This document shows, piece by piece, positions 44,020-51,028 of a DNA stretch of 64,000 nucleotides. This stretch comes from Bacillus sp. EB106-08-02-XG196 (lineage in GTDB: Bacteria; Bacillota; Bacilli; Bacillales; Cytobacillaceae). A model generated the notes under the pieces. The model was not told the origin of the DNA. It was given only the letters and a program-made list of their open reading frames with translations, and did no database searches. Each line of letters begins with the position of its first letter. The stretch's first letter is position 1. The stretch is from the NCBI RefSeq assembly GCF_013396335.1, contig NZ_JABWSY010000014.1, positions 124,001-188,000 on the forward strand, in the 5' to 3' direction. A program made the position numbers and the translations under genes.

Positions 44020-44682
44020 ATGGATAGAAATGTTGTTCATCAATTTTCGAAATTCATTGAAGATTGGGTTCCAGCAGAGGCTTCTATTGCCATTGCAGGT
44101 GGAGATAGGTATGTATCATACATCCCTGGGAGTCATGATATTCATATTACACAAGGTCAGCCGATTCCTTTGGGGAGTATTACGGAGCGTGTCTATTTAC
44201 AGAAACGTAGAGTTGAATCGATGGTTGATGAATCCGTTTTCGGTATTCCTTATTATGGAGTTGGCTACCCGCTTGAGGATGCAGAAACAGGTCTTAGCGG
44301 GGCTTTAACCGTTATTCTGCCGCCTGAATATTCGTTTAAAAAGCACAAAACGCTTTCTTTTATCATCGGTAGAAAAGATGACCTGTGGATTCCGATCCCA
44401 ATTGAACAGGTGATGTTTATAGAAAGTAAAGACAAGAAAACATTCATTTATACAGAGGATGGCTGTTATCATTCAAAATTTCCACTTAAAACACTTGAAC
44501 AACGAATACCAGACACGTTTATTCGAATTCATCGCTCTTATATTGTAAATATTTCTTCGATTAAACACATCTCGCGTGACCTGATATCCAATTTAGAGGT
44601 CACATTAAAAGGATCAGAGGGTACCGTTCTTCCGGTAAGCCAGAGCTACGTCCAGCGAGTTCGGAAAAACTTAGGATTTTGA
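44020..44682 (+). CDS. LytTR-domain transcriptional regulator
   Basis: 220 aa. The C-terminal ~100 residues form a LytTR DNA-binding domain: IPIEQVMFIESKDKKTFIYT, FPLKTLEQRIPDTFIRIHRS, YIVNISSIKHI. The N-terminal ~110 residues are not a CheY receiver (no phospho-Asp pattern) and not recognised. With IAIAGGDRYVSYIPGSHDI and PYYGVGYPLEDAETGLSGAL they may form a ligand-binding sensor domain. ATG 44020 follows ATGGGGGGAGAAATC. It probably regulates the divergent acsA-transporter pair. Confidence 0.8.
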   Translation: MDRNVVHQFSKFIEDWVPAEASIAIAGGDRYVSYIPGSHDIHITQGQPIPLGSITERVYLQKRRVESMVDESVFGIPYYGVGYPLEDAETGLSGALTVILPPEYSFKKHKTLSFIIGRKDDLWIPIPIEQVMFIESKDKKTFIYTEDGCYHSKFPLKTLEQRIPDTFIRIHRSYIVNISSIKHISRDLISNLEVTLKGSEGTVLPVSQSYVQRVRKNLGF

Positions 44683-44853
44683 GGTGCGGTGTCTAGTGCA
44701 GTATATAGATAAAAAGCACCATAAATAGAGTAGGCGCATGAAAAATTTCATACGCCTCTCGCAGGTGCGTACGTGCGTAATTCCTGGGTGGTGCCAAATT
44801 TTTTTAAGCTATAAAACGAATAAATGATAGTAAATGCTGCTACGGTGTTACTT

Positions 44854-44934
44854 CTACTTATCTTTTTTCATCAGTTCCACGAGCTCAGTGTAACCAAAAC
44901 CCTCGGCATATGTAAGAGCAGACATCGTTCTTAC
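44854..44934 (-). pseudogene. short C-terminal fragment, ankyrin-like
   Basis: The minus frame reads TMSALTYAEGFGYTELVELM and KKDK stop, resembling an ankyrin-repeat helix pair at a protein C-terminus. There is no ribosome binding site and no longer open frame. A remnant at best. Confidence 0.3.
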
Positions 44935-44947
44935 ACGGTAGTTTAAT

Positions 44948-45451
44948 TTAAGGAATAAGGATCTTTTCCATAATCATTACATCAACAAAGCGACCATCTA
45001 ATTTCCCTTGGTTTTTAAATACTCCGACTTCTCTAAAACCATTTTTTTTGTAAAGCCCCTGACCCAAGTTATTGAAAGGAAAAGTAAAAAGAACAATTTT
45101 ATTAAAGTCATTCTTAATCGCTGTACATTCAATTTCTTTTAATAATGATGAACCGACACCCTTTCCTCGGTAATCCCTCCTTATGTAAATGGATAAATCA
45201 GCTACACCGGCATAGGCGCTCCTATTCGAATAGGCATTTAAAGAAGCCCAACCAACAATTTCATCATTATCCTCGATTACTAAAACCGCAAAACGTTCGT
45301 TATGGTTGTTAAACCATTCTGTCATGTACTCAATATCTTTTTGGTTTTCCTCCAACGTTGCAATCCTGTCTTCAATTCCTTGGTTGTAAATATTTAATAT
45401 CGCTCCCAGATCATTTAGTGAAGCCAACCTTGTTTTAAATCCTGCTTCCAT
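44948..45451 (-). CDS. arsN1: GNAT acetyltransferase, ArsN1-type
   Basis: 167 aa GNAT fold. ILNIYNQGIEDRIATLEEN, VGWASLNAYSNRSAYAGVAD, YIRRDYRGKGVGSSLL (acetyl-CoA loop R/Q-x-x-G-x-G) and LDGRFVDVMIMEK match the ArsN1 group, which acetylates the organoarsenical antibiotic arsinothricin. The position beside an ArsP/ArsI operon supports this over phosphinothricin acetyltransferase. ATG 45451 (GGGGGAAAGAAT) is chosen over an upstream start. Divergent from the MarR gene. Confidence 0.82.
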   Translation of the reverse strand: MEAGFKTRLASLNDLGAILNIYNQGIEDRIATLEENQKDIEYMTEWFNNHNERFAVLVIEDNDEIVGWASLNAYSNRSAYAGVADLSIYIRRDYRGKGVGSSLLKEIECTAIKNDFNKIVLFTFPFNNLGQGLYKKNGFREVGVFKNQGKLDGRFVDVMIMEKILIP

Positions 45452-45520
45452 ATTCTTTCCCCCTACCTTCATCTGTTTAAAATGATTATATAAGAAAATT
45501 TTCCAATTTGAAAGAAAATA

Positions 45521-45537
45521 AGTTGCAATTTGCAAGT
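45521..45537 (+). promoter_or_regulatory. MarR operator candidate, copy 1
   Basis: AGTTGCAATTTGCAAGT, an inverted repeat (AGTTGCAA/TTGCAAGT) 34 bp upstream of the MarR start and 70 bp upstream of arsN1. A close relative in inverted orientation lies at 46052-46068. Confidence 0.6.
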
Positions 45538-45570
45538 ATTTTGTATATAAATAAATCAGAGGTGAAAATA

Positions 45571-46017
45571 ATGGAAAACGTAAGAGAGTTATTCCAAGTG
45601 ATGACCAGGCGTTTTGGTCTTTTAAATAAAAATTGCTGTCAAATAGGTGAAACCGAGATATCCCTTGTACAGAGTCACATCCTTTATGAAATTCTCAGGA
45701 ATGATAAACCTTCGATGCAACAGGTCGCTGATACTCTAGGAATGGATATAACCACTTTTAGCCGCCAAATCCAAACACTAATAAAGATGGAGCTGGTTAA
45801 AAAATCTCCTCTACCTGAGGATCGGCGTGTCTCACAACTTACTCTAACTACACAAGGAAATTATACTGCTGCGAAGATTGATGCAGAAATGAACCAATAT
45901 CTTAAAGAAGTATTTTCAAATATGAGTGAATTTGAACGAGAAATGGTAATCAAATCAGTCAAATTACTAAACGAAGCAATGTCAAAATCAACTGTTTGCT
46001 GTAAACCATTATTTTGA
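45571..46017 (+). CDS. MarR family regulator with N- and C-terminal Cys pairs
   Basis: 148 aa winged-helix MarR protein: DKPSMQQVADTLGMDITTFSRQIQTLIKMEL recognition region, then PEDRRVSQLTLT wing. Unusually it has a Cys pair at NKNCCQIGE (residues ~21-22) and another near the end (STVCCKPLF). In an operon for organoarsenical efflux and C-As cleavage, these suggest direct binding of trivalent arsenic. It probably represses itself and the arsP/arsI genes through the ACTTGCAA palindromes. RBS GAGGTGAAAATA. Confidence 0.8.
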   Translation: MENVRELFQVMTRRFGLLNKNCCQIGETEISLVQSHILYEILRNDKPSMQQVADTLGMDITTFSRQIQTLIKMELVKKSPLPEDRRVSQLTLTTQGNYTAAKIDAEMNQYLKEVFSNMSEFEREMVIKSVKLLNEAMSKSTVCCKPLF

Positions 46018-46051
46018 GCAAGAATCTCTTGCTCTTTTATAAAAAACAAAT

Positions 46052-46068
46052 ACTTGCAATTTACAACT
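46052..46068 (+). promoter_or_regulatory. MarR operator candidate, copy 2
   Basis: ACTTGCAATTTACAACT, close to the reverse complement of the site at 45521-45537 and preceded by the same ATACTTGC context. It lies directly in front of the CC-tailed small gene, giving the regulator a second control point. Confidence 0.55.
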
Positions 46069-46084
46069 AAAGGGAGCTGGTTAT

Positions 46085-46306
46085 ATGTTTTTCAATGAAA
46101 TGCAATTAAAAGTTTATTATGAAATGAAAAAGGAAGAAATGAAGAAGGCAATTTCGGCAAGCAAATTTTCTAAATCTAGCGAAAAGGAGAGTTTATTCAA
46201 AAGGGTCTTCCATGCGTTTAGAAATTTCAACTCACAAAAAAGGTACCTTAATGCAAAACCAAGTTGCTGTGATATGCAAATCCAACCAGTATGCTGTGAA
46301 CATTGA
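46085..46306 (+). CDS. small basic protein with C-terminal Cys pairs (73 aa)
   Basis: ATG 46085 follows AAAGGGAGCTGG. The first ~50 residues are strongly charged and helical (MKKEEMKKAISASKFSKSSE); the last 16 carry two vicinal Cys pairs, PSCCDMQIQPVCCEH. Family not recognised. The gene lies between the MarR regulator and the ArsP-type permease on the same strand. Binding of trivalent arsenic or delivery to the permease is an inference from the Cys pairs and the context. Confidence 0.65.
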   Translation: MFFNEMQLKVYYEMKKEEMKKAISASKFSKSSEKESLFKRVFHAFRNFNSQKRYLNAKPSCCDMQIQPVCCEH

Positions 46307-46362
46307 AATGGGAAAGTCGGAACTATGTATAGAATTTTTGTTAATCAATAAGGGGGTTGCTT

Positions 46363-47229
46363 ATGTGGTCAGAAGTGTTTCATAGTTTTTTGTCAATTGC
46401 ATTTGAACTAACACTATTGTTCGTTGGAATCTCTTTTCTAATCAACCTAATACAGGGTTTCATTCCTTATAAAAAGATGGAGCACATGATGGAAAAAAGC
46501 CATCCATTAGTAAGCGCACTAGTTGCTTTAGGATTTGCATTTATCACACCATTTTGTTCATGCTCAACCATTCCGGTTGTAGTTAATTTACTCAATAAAA
46601 AGGTCAGATTTGGGATTGTAATGATTTTCTTATTCTCTTCTCCTGTTCTTGATCCAACCATCATCACACTAATGACAGCCGTACTCGGAGTAAAAGTCGC
46701 CATTGCTTACACAGTCATAACTTCCCTCCTTTCCGTAATGATTGGTTTTACTTTAGAAAAGTTTGGTTTTGTAGAACAGATAAAAAATGTTGTAGTAAAG
46801 GGATATCAAGAACCAAATAAGAAATTTCAATTTAAGGCTGCATTCTTTGAAACACTGCAGCTAATGAAAAGTGTCTATCCTTATCTGCTAATCGGCGCTT
46901 TCATAGGCGCATTCATTCATGGAGCAGTTCCAACTAGCTGGATATCTTCTCTTATGGGGGGTGATAAGTGGTGGCTTGTTCCTATTGCTGCTATCATTGG
47001 AATTCCACTTTATATTAGACTTTCAACCATGATTCCAATCTCGCAAATTATGATTGCCAAAGGGATGGCTTTGGGTCCAGTAATGGCACTGATGATTAGC
47101 TCAGCAGGCGCAAGTTTACCTGAATTAACGTTATTAAATAGCATTTTTAAAAAGAAACTTGTATTTGCTTTCGTAGGTTCAGTCTTTACGATGTCAACAA
47201 TATCTGGATTTTTATTCTACATTATTTAA
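46363..47229 (+). CDS. arsP: ArsP-type permease (organoarsenical efflux)
   Basis: 288 aa with eight or more hydrophobic helices in two inverted halves. The first half carries the conserved FITPFCSCSTIPVVVNLL Cys motif; the second has IGIPLYIRLSTMIPI and MALMISSAGASLPEL. This is the DUF318/ArsP permease layout; ArsP exports trivalent organoarsenicals such as methylarsenite. Coupling with ArsI supports the call. ATG 46363 follows AAGGGGGTTGCTT; a TTG two codons upstream is less likely. Confidence 0.85.
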   Translation: MWSEVFHSFLSIAFELTLLFVGISFLINLIQGFIPYKKMEHMMEKSHPLVSALVALGFAFITPFCSCSTIPVVVNLLNKKVRFGIVMIFLFSSPVLDPTIITLMTAVLGVKVAIAYTVITSLLSVMIGFTLEKFGFVEQIKNVVVKGYQEPNKKFQFKAAFFETLQLMKSVYPYLLIGAFIGAFIHGAVPTSWISSLMGGDKWWLVPIAAIIGIPLYIRLSTMIPISQIMIAKGMALGPVMALMISSAGASLPELTLLNSIFKKKLVFAFVGSVFTMSTISGFLFYII

Positions 47230-47242
47230 GGAGGATATAATA

Positions 47243-47362
47243 ATGAGTATTTTAAAAAATCTGTTTGGAAAAAAAGAAAGTTCTTGCTGCAATGTTAAAA
47301 TTGAGGAAGTTAAAGAAGAGGTTAAAACACAGGAAGAACAAGAAAATAATTGCTGTAAATAA
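47243..47362 (+). CDS. 39-aa peptide with vicinal Cys pairs
   Basis: ATG 47243 lies behind a perfect AAGGAGGATATAATA, 13 bp after arsP. The peptide MSILKNLFGKKESSCCNVKI continues with an acidic helix and ends ENNCCK. The amphipathic LKNLFGKK start could touch the membrane. It is not a known family to me. Spacing and ribosome binding site make it a convincing gene; its two CC pairs fit arsenic binding (inference). Confidence 0.72.
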   Translation: MSILKNLFGKKESSCCNVKIEEVKEEVKTQEEQENNCCK

Positions 47363-47418
47363 TTTATTACACTCTCAATCGAAGTAAATAACCAAAATAA
47401 ATTTAGGAGGAAACCATA

Positions 47419-47901
47419 ATGAAATACGCACATGTTGGTCTTAATGTTACAAAACTTGAACAATCCATCGAGTTTTACAGCAAACTATTCGGGGCTGAAC
47501 CAGTTAAAGTAAAGTCCGATTATGCGAAGTTCCTTCTTGAAACACCAGGACTAAACTTTACACTTAATCTGCGTGATGAAGTAAGTGGAAATCAGGTTGG
47601 ACACTTCGGCATTCAAGTTGAAAGCACGGAAGAAGTTATGGCGCATAAGAACAGACTTGCAGAAAACGGTATTCCTACACATTTCGAAGAAATTAACACA
47701 ACATGTTGTTATGCCCTCCAAGATAAATTCTGGGTTAATGATCCTGATGGAAATGAGTGGGAGTTTTTCTACACAAAAGCAGATGTGGATGTTGTCAATG
47801 AAAACGATTCTGCTTGTTGCACTCCTGACCCGGAGGCTGAAAAAGTGGAGTGCTGCTCCACGCCAACACAAACCAAAAACCCTAACAGCTGTTGTTCTTA
47901 A
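47419..47901 (+). CDS. arsI: ArsI-type C-As lyase (ArsI/CadI family dioxygenase)
   Basis: 160 aa VOC-fold, Fe(II)-dependent dioxygenase that cleaves the C-As bond of trivalent organoarsenicals. MKYAHVGLNV with His5, GHFGIQVES with His62 and GNEWEFFYTK with Glu115 provide the metal site. The substrate-binding vicinal pair is Cys96-Cys97 in INTTCCYALQDKFWVNDPDG. The ~30-residue tail adds three more CC pairs (SACCTP, VECCST, NSCCS). Last gene of the plus-strand arm; RBS TTAGGAGGAAACC. Confidence 0.92.
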   Translation: MKYAHVGLNVTKLEQSIEFYSKLFGAEPVKVKSDYAKFLLETPGLNFTLNLRDEVSGNQVGHFGIQVESTEEVMAHKNRLAENGIPTHFEEINTTCCYALQDKFWVNDPDGNEWEFFYTKADVDVVNENDSACCTPDPEAEKVECCSTPTQTKNPNSCCS

Positions 47902-47922
47902 ACTAATACCTCAAATAGATTG

Positions 47923-47950
47923 AAAGGGTCTCAAATTATGAGACCCTTTT
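47923..47950. terminator. terminator between convergent arms
   Basis: AAAGGGTCTCA/TGAGACCCTTTT hairpin between arsI and the HesB-like gene, usable from both sides. Confidence 0.85.
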
Positions 47951-47967
47951 CTACATGAATTTTGGTT

Positions 47968-48246
47968 TTAACAACAGTTACTTTCATTTCCTACTAACAC
48001 GAGCCCATTAGCCTCTTTGCTGAAATCAAGAGTAAGGTTTTCAATATGTGACTCGATGCTAGGATCGATTGCCACTTTTATTTCATTTATAGTTACTACT
48101 TTATCATTATCTTCTGAACCATCCAGGCTCAGCCCAACTCTTGGCTGCCCTCAGGATATTCCCGAAAAATAGACACGGATGTTTTTCGCATCGTTTTCTT
48201 GAAGTAATTGCTTTATAACATCACGAGCTTGATCTGTTATATTCAT
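47968..48246 (-). CDS. HesB/IscA-like protein with in-frame TGA (candidate selenoprotein)
   Basis: ATG 48246 (GAAAGGTGATGGATA in front) opens a 93-codon frame interrupted only by TGA at 48153-48151 (codon 32). Around it the protein reads RVYFSGIS-(TGA)-GQPRVGLSLDG, so the TGA stands exactly where HesB-like proteins have their conserved Cys. The frame then continues intact to SNCC and TAA. HesB-like proteins are a described bacterial selenoprotein family. A SECIS-like hairpin follows the TGA (see 48114-48132). The gene is 85 bp behind arsA in the same direction. Alternatives: nonsense mutation, or sequencing error. Confidence 0.7.
48114..48132 (-). promoter_or_regulatory. SECIS-like stem-loop downstream of the TGA
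   Basis: Minus strand: 7-bp stem CTGAGCC (48132-48126) with GGTTCAG (48120-48114) and a five-base loop TGGAT with G in second position. The loop begins 25 nt after the TGA. Small loop, early G and distance all fit the bacterial SECIS consensus. It lies in coding sequence, as bacterial SECIS elements do. Confidence 0.6.
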
Positions 48247-48330
48247 TATCCATCACCTTTCAAAAATATTACTTCATTATCTTACTTGTTTTTTCTCAAT
48301 AAGGAAATAAAAAAAATCTTACTCCATAAA

Positions 48331-50100
48331 TCAATTAATAAACTTATTTAACTGTTCAATTCTTGTTTTTTCTTCACTCATTAAAGGAAGAATTGCACAT
48401 TTATCGGTTAATTCTTTGGTCACCTTTTGAATCCACGCTATTTCAGCTTGTGCTCTACCTTTTAATACAGGATCATTCGTTTTAGTAGCATATAAACTTT
48501 GATTAATTACCCACCATTTTGGGACAATATCTGCACGTTTCAAATCCTCTTGTAAACGGCTTGCTTCTAAAACTGGTGTTGCTTCAGCCAATGTCACAAT
48601 AACCACACTAGTTTCTTTCGGATTTCTTAATCGAGGAAGCAACATTTTCACACTCTCTGGTATCTCTCCAGTTGATCGAGCTAATTCCTTATGATATGAC
48701 TGAGCAGCATCTAAAAGGAGCAATGTGTGTCCGGTTGGTGCAGTATCAATCACTACAATTTCATCTTCAGATTTTGCAACCACTTCTGCAAAGGCACGAA
48801 AAACGGCAATCTCTTCTGTACAAGGTGAGTTTAAATCTTCTTGAATATAAGCAATTGCTTCCTCATCAAGTTCGTTACTTACTTTCGTTAAAACTTCTGA
48901 TTTGTAAGCCTCGACTTCTTCTTTTGGATTAATACGGCTGATGGATAATTTGTCATTTAGTTGAGTATCTTGAAAAACAAACTCCAGATGCGCTGCTGGG
49001 TCTGTAGTAGTTAAATGTACCTTATGACCTTTCTCAACCAATCCAATGGCAATAGCAGAAGCCATCGTTGTCTTTCCGACTCCACCTTTGCCCATCGTAA
49101 AAATCACTCTAGTATCGTTTACTGAAAAGTCTTCAATCACTTTATTTAATCCAGGCAGAGTAATCGTTTGACTTTCAACCTCTAATGGTATGGCAGGCAT
49201 TGTATATTGTTTAAATAAATAACGCAGGTTCTTAACACCTGTTAAAGAATACGAAACAAACGGTAATGAATAGATGACAACTTGTTTTAAATCATCTGGA
49301 ATTTGTTTAATCGCCTTCCGTTGTTGTTGATAAAACGAAGATGAAATTCTATCTTCTGGTAAAAAGGATTGCATTAATCCATTCATAATCAAAGCTTGGT
49401 TGGCAATACCGATTTCTTTCAATTCTTTTGATGCACGACTTGCTTCTAACAAAGATGATTCATCAGGTCTTGCCACAAGAATTAATGTAGTTTTAGATGG
49501 ATCAGCAAGTGCATCCATTGTTAATGAATAAATCTGCCTTTTTTCAGATAACCCAGAAAGAGGACCGAGACAAGAAGCACCATGTGTGCTTTCCTCTAAA
49601 AATCCACTCCATGCAGTCGGCAGCTGCAGTAGTCGAAGTGTATGTCCTGTTGGAGCCGTATCAAAGATAATATGTTCATATGCGTCAACAATTGAAGAAT
49701 CTGCTAGTAAATTTGTAAATTCATCAAATGCAGCAATTTCTACGGTACACGCCCCAGACAATTGCTCTTCCATTGTTGCAACAACTGCATCTGGGAGCTT
49801 GCCACGATATGGACCAATAATTCTGTCACGATAAGCTCTTGCTGCTTCTTCAGGGTCAAGATTACAAGCATAAAGATTGGGTATATTCTGAATTGCCATT
49901 GGAGTATTTGTTAGCCCAACTTCTAATACATCCTGTAAATTTGAAGCAGGATCAGTACTAACAAGTAACACTTTTTTTCCTTCATCTGCTAAATTTACTG
50001 CTGTAGCACATGCAGTTGAAGTTTTCCCTACCCCGCCTTTTCCAGTAAAGAATAAGAATTTTGTTTTACTTATATATTTGGTATCGAAAGATTGAAACAT
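48331..50100 (-). CDS. arsA: arsenical pump-driving ATPase
   Basis: 589 aa with two homologous ATPase halves. A1 has FFTGKGGVGKTSTACA and A2 has FTMGKGGVGKTTMASA; both are followed by DTAPTGHTLRLLQLP / DTAPTGHTLLLLDAA signal segments. Cys-containing metal-site loops appear as LSGACTVEIAAF and LNSPCTEEIAVF. ArsA powers ArsB in As(III) extrusion on the inner face of the membrane. ATG 50100 is preceded by AAGAAGTG. It lies directly downstream of arsD (15-bp gap). Confidence 0.95.
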   Translation of the reverse strand: MFQSFDTKYISKTKFLFFTGKGGVGKTSTACATAVNLADEGKKVLLVSTDPASNLQDVLEVGLTNTPMAIQNIPNLYACNLDPEEAARAYRDRIIGPYRGKLPDAVVATMEEQLSGACTVEIAAFDEFTNLLADSSIVDAYEHIIFDTAPTGHTLRLLQLPTAWSGFLEESTHGASCLGPLSGLSEKRQIYSLTMDALADPSKTTLILVARPDESSLLEASRASKELKEIGIANQALIMNGLMQSFLPEDRISSSFYQQQRKAIKQIPDDLKQVVIYSLPFVSYSLTGVKNLRYLFKQYTMPAIPLEVESQTITLPGLNKVIEDFSVNDTRVIFTMGKGGVGKTTMASAIAIGLVEKGHKVHLTTTDPAAHLEFVFQDTQLNDKLSISRINPKEEVEAYKSEVLTKVSNELDEEAIAYIQEDLNSPCTEEIAVFRAFAEVVAKSEDEIVVIDTAPTGHTLLLLDAAQSYHKELARSTGEIPESVKMLLPRLRNPKETSVVIVTLAEATPVLEASRLQEDLKRADIVPKWWVINQSLYATKTNDPVLKGRAQAEIAWIQKVTKELTDKCAILPLMSEEKTRIEQLNKFIN

Positions 50101-50115
50101 GATTTTCACTTCTTT

Positions 50116-50481
50116 CTATTTCAATGGATTAAGTTCAATTTTTAAACCAGCCTTAGGTTTGACAATCAATTCCTCAGCATGGATACCAAACCATTCGGCA
50201 AGTTCTTCGTTAGTCGGATAGGTACCTATCTTAGCAATATTGCCCTCGACTAAGGTCACCGGAAGTGAGTCCGGACCTTTTTCATGAAGAATTTTGTTAA
50301 CTTCTTTATTCTCAACAAATATTCCAGGTTCCGTTCCAAGGTTATAACGTTTAATGTCATACCCCTTTTTCTCTAATAAAAAGATTGCAGTTGCCACTCT
50401 TGTTAATTCAGGATCAACACTCGGACCGCAAACACCTGTGGGACAACACAAGGCTGGATCAAAGATTTCTACTTTACTCAT
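50116..50481 (-). CDS. arsD: arsenic metallochaperone ArsD
   Basis: 121 aa. The conserved CCPTGVCGPSVDPEL segment near residue 12 supplies the Cys12-Cys13-Cys18 As(III) site of ArsD, which hands arsenite to ArsA. GPDSLPVTLVEG matches the thioredoxin-like fold end. The C-terminal CC pairs of some ArsD proteins are absent. RBS AGGAGAGTG. Confidence 0.93.
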   Translation of the reverse strand: MSKVEIFDPALCCPTGVCGPSVDPELTRVATAIFLLEKKGYDIKRYNLGTEPGIFVENKEVNKILHEKGPDSLPVTLVEGNIAKIGTYPTNEELAEWFGIHAEELIVKPKAGLKIELNPLK

Positions 50482-50539
50482 AAAAACACTCTCCTAATGG
50501 AAATGATATAAGCAATTGGTTATATAAATAATAAAATTA

Positions 50540-50564
50540 GAGCCAAGAGTCTAAAACTCTTGGC
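50540..50564 (-). terminator. hairpin between arsC and arsD
   Basis: AGCCAAGAGT/ACTCTTGGCT stem-loop inside the operon; it may cause partial termination or mRNA processing between arsC and arsDA. Confidence 0.55.
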
Positions 50565-50577
50565 TATTAATTTCTCT

Positions 50578-50997
50578 TTACTCACCAGTTTCAGCAAAAC
50601 GTTTAATGCGACCACTGATTTCATCACGGACACGTTGGAAGAATGCCCATTTTTCTTCGTCTGTTCCTTGAGCCTTTGCCGGGTCATCAAACCCCCAATG
50701 AACTCGCTTTACCTTTGGCGGTGTGATCGGACACTTATCAGCAGCGTCTCCACAAAGAGTGACAACTAAATCAGCATTGTTCAAATACTCAGGGTCGATA
50801 ATATCTGAAGTATGAGTTGAAATATCAACTCCAGCTTCTTTCATCGCTTTTACTGCATTCGGGTTTAATCCATGAGCTTCGATACCAGCACTGCGTACTT
50901 CCCACTCATCACCTAAATGTTTTTTTGCCCATCCTTCTGCCATTTGGCTGCGGCAAGAGTTTCCTGTACATAAAAAATAGAGTTTTTTCTTTGTCAT
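50578..50997 (-). CDS. arsC: arsenate reductase, thioredoxin-coupled
   Basis: 139 aa low-molecular-weight phosphatase-fold ArsC. The P-loop CTGNSCRSQMAEGW carries the nucleophile Cys10, and the Cys pair of the disulfide relay is in VVTLCGDAADKCP (Cys82/Cys89 region). It reduces arsenate to arsenite using thioredoxin. RBS AAAAGGAGC. Third gene of the arsRBCDA operon. Confidence 0.95.
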   Translation of the reverse strand: MTKKKLYFLCTGNSCRSQMAEGWAKKHLGDEWEVRSAGIEAHGLNPNAVKAMKEAGVDISTHTSDIIDPEYLNNADLVVTLCGDAADKCPITPPKVKRVHWGFDDPAKAQGTDEEKWAFFQRVRDEISGRIKRFAETGE

Positions 50998-51028
50998 GAT
51001 GAATGCTCCTTTTTGTTTTAAATTTTGC

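Noticed and set aside
48137..48150. Closer hairpin CAGCCAA/TTGGGCTG directly after the TGA as the SECIS
   Set aside because: Its loop begins only about 10 nt after the TGA, shorter than the usual bacterial SECIS distance, and it needs a bulge; the CTGAGCC/GGTTCAG hairpin fits better.
48672..49834. Plus-strand frames opposite arsA
   Set aside because: Antisense to a well-conserved gene; no coding features.
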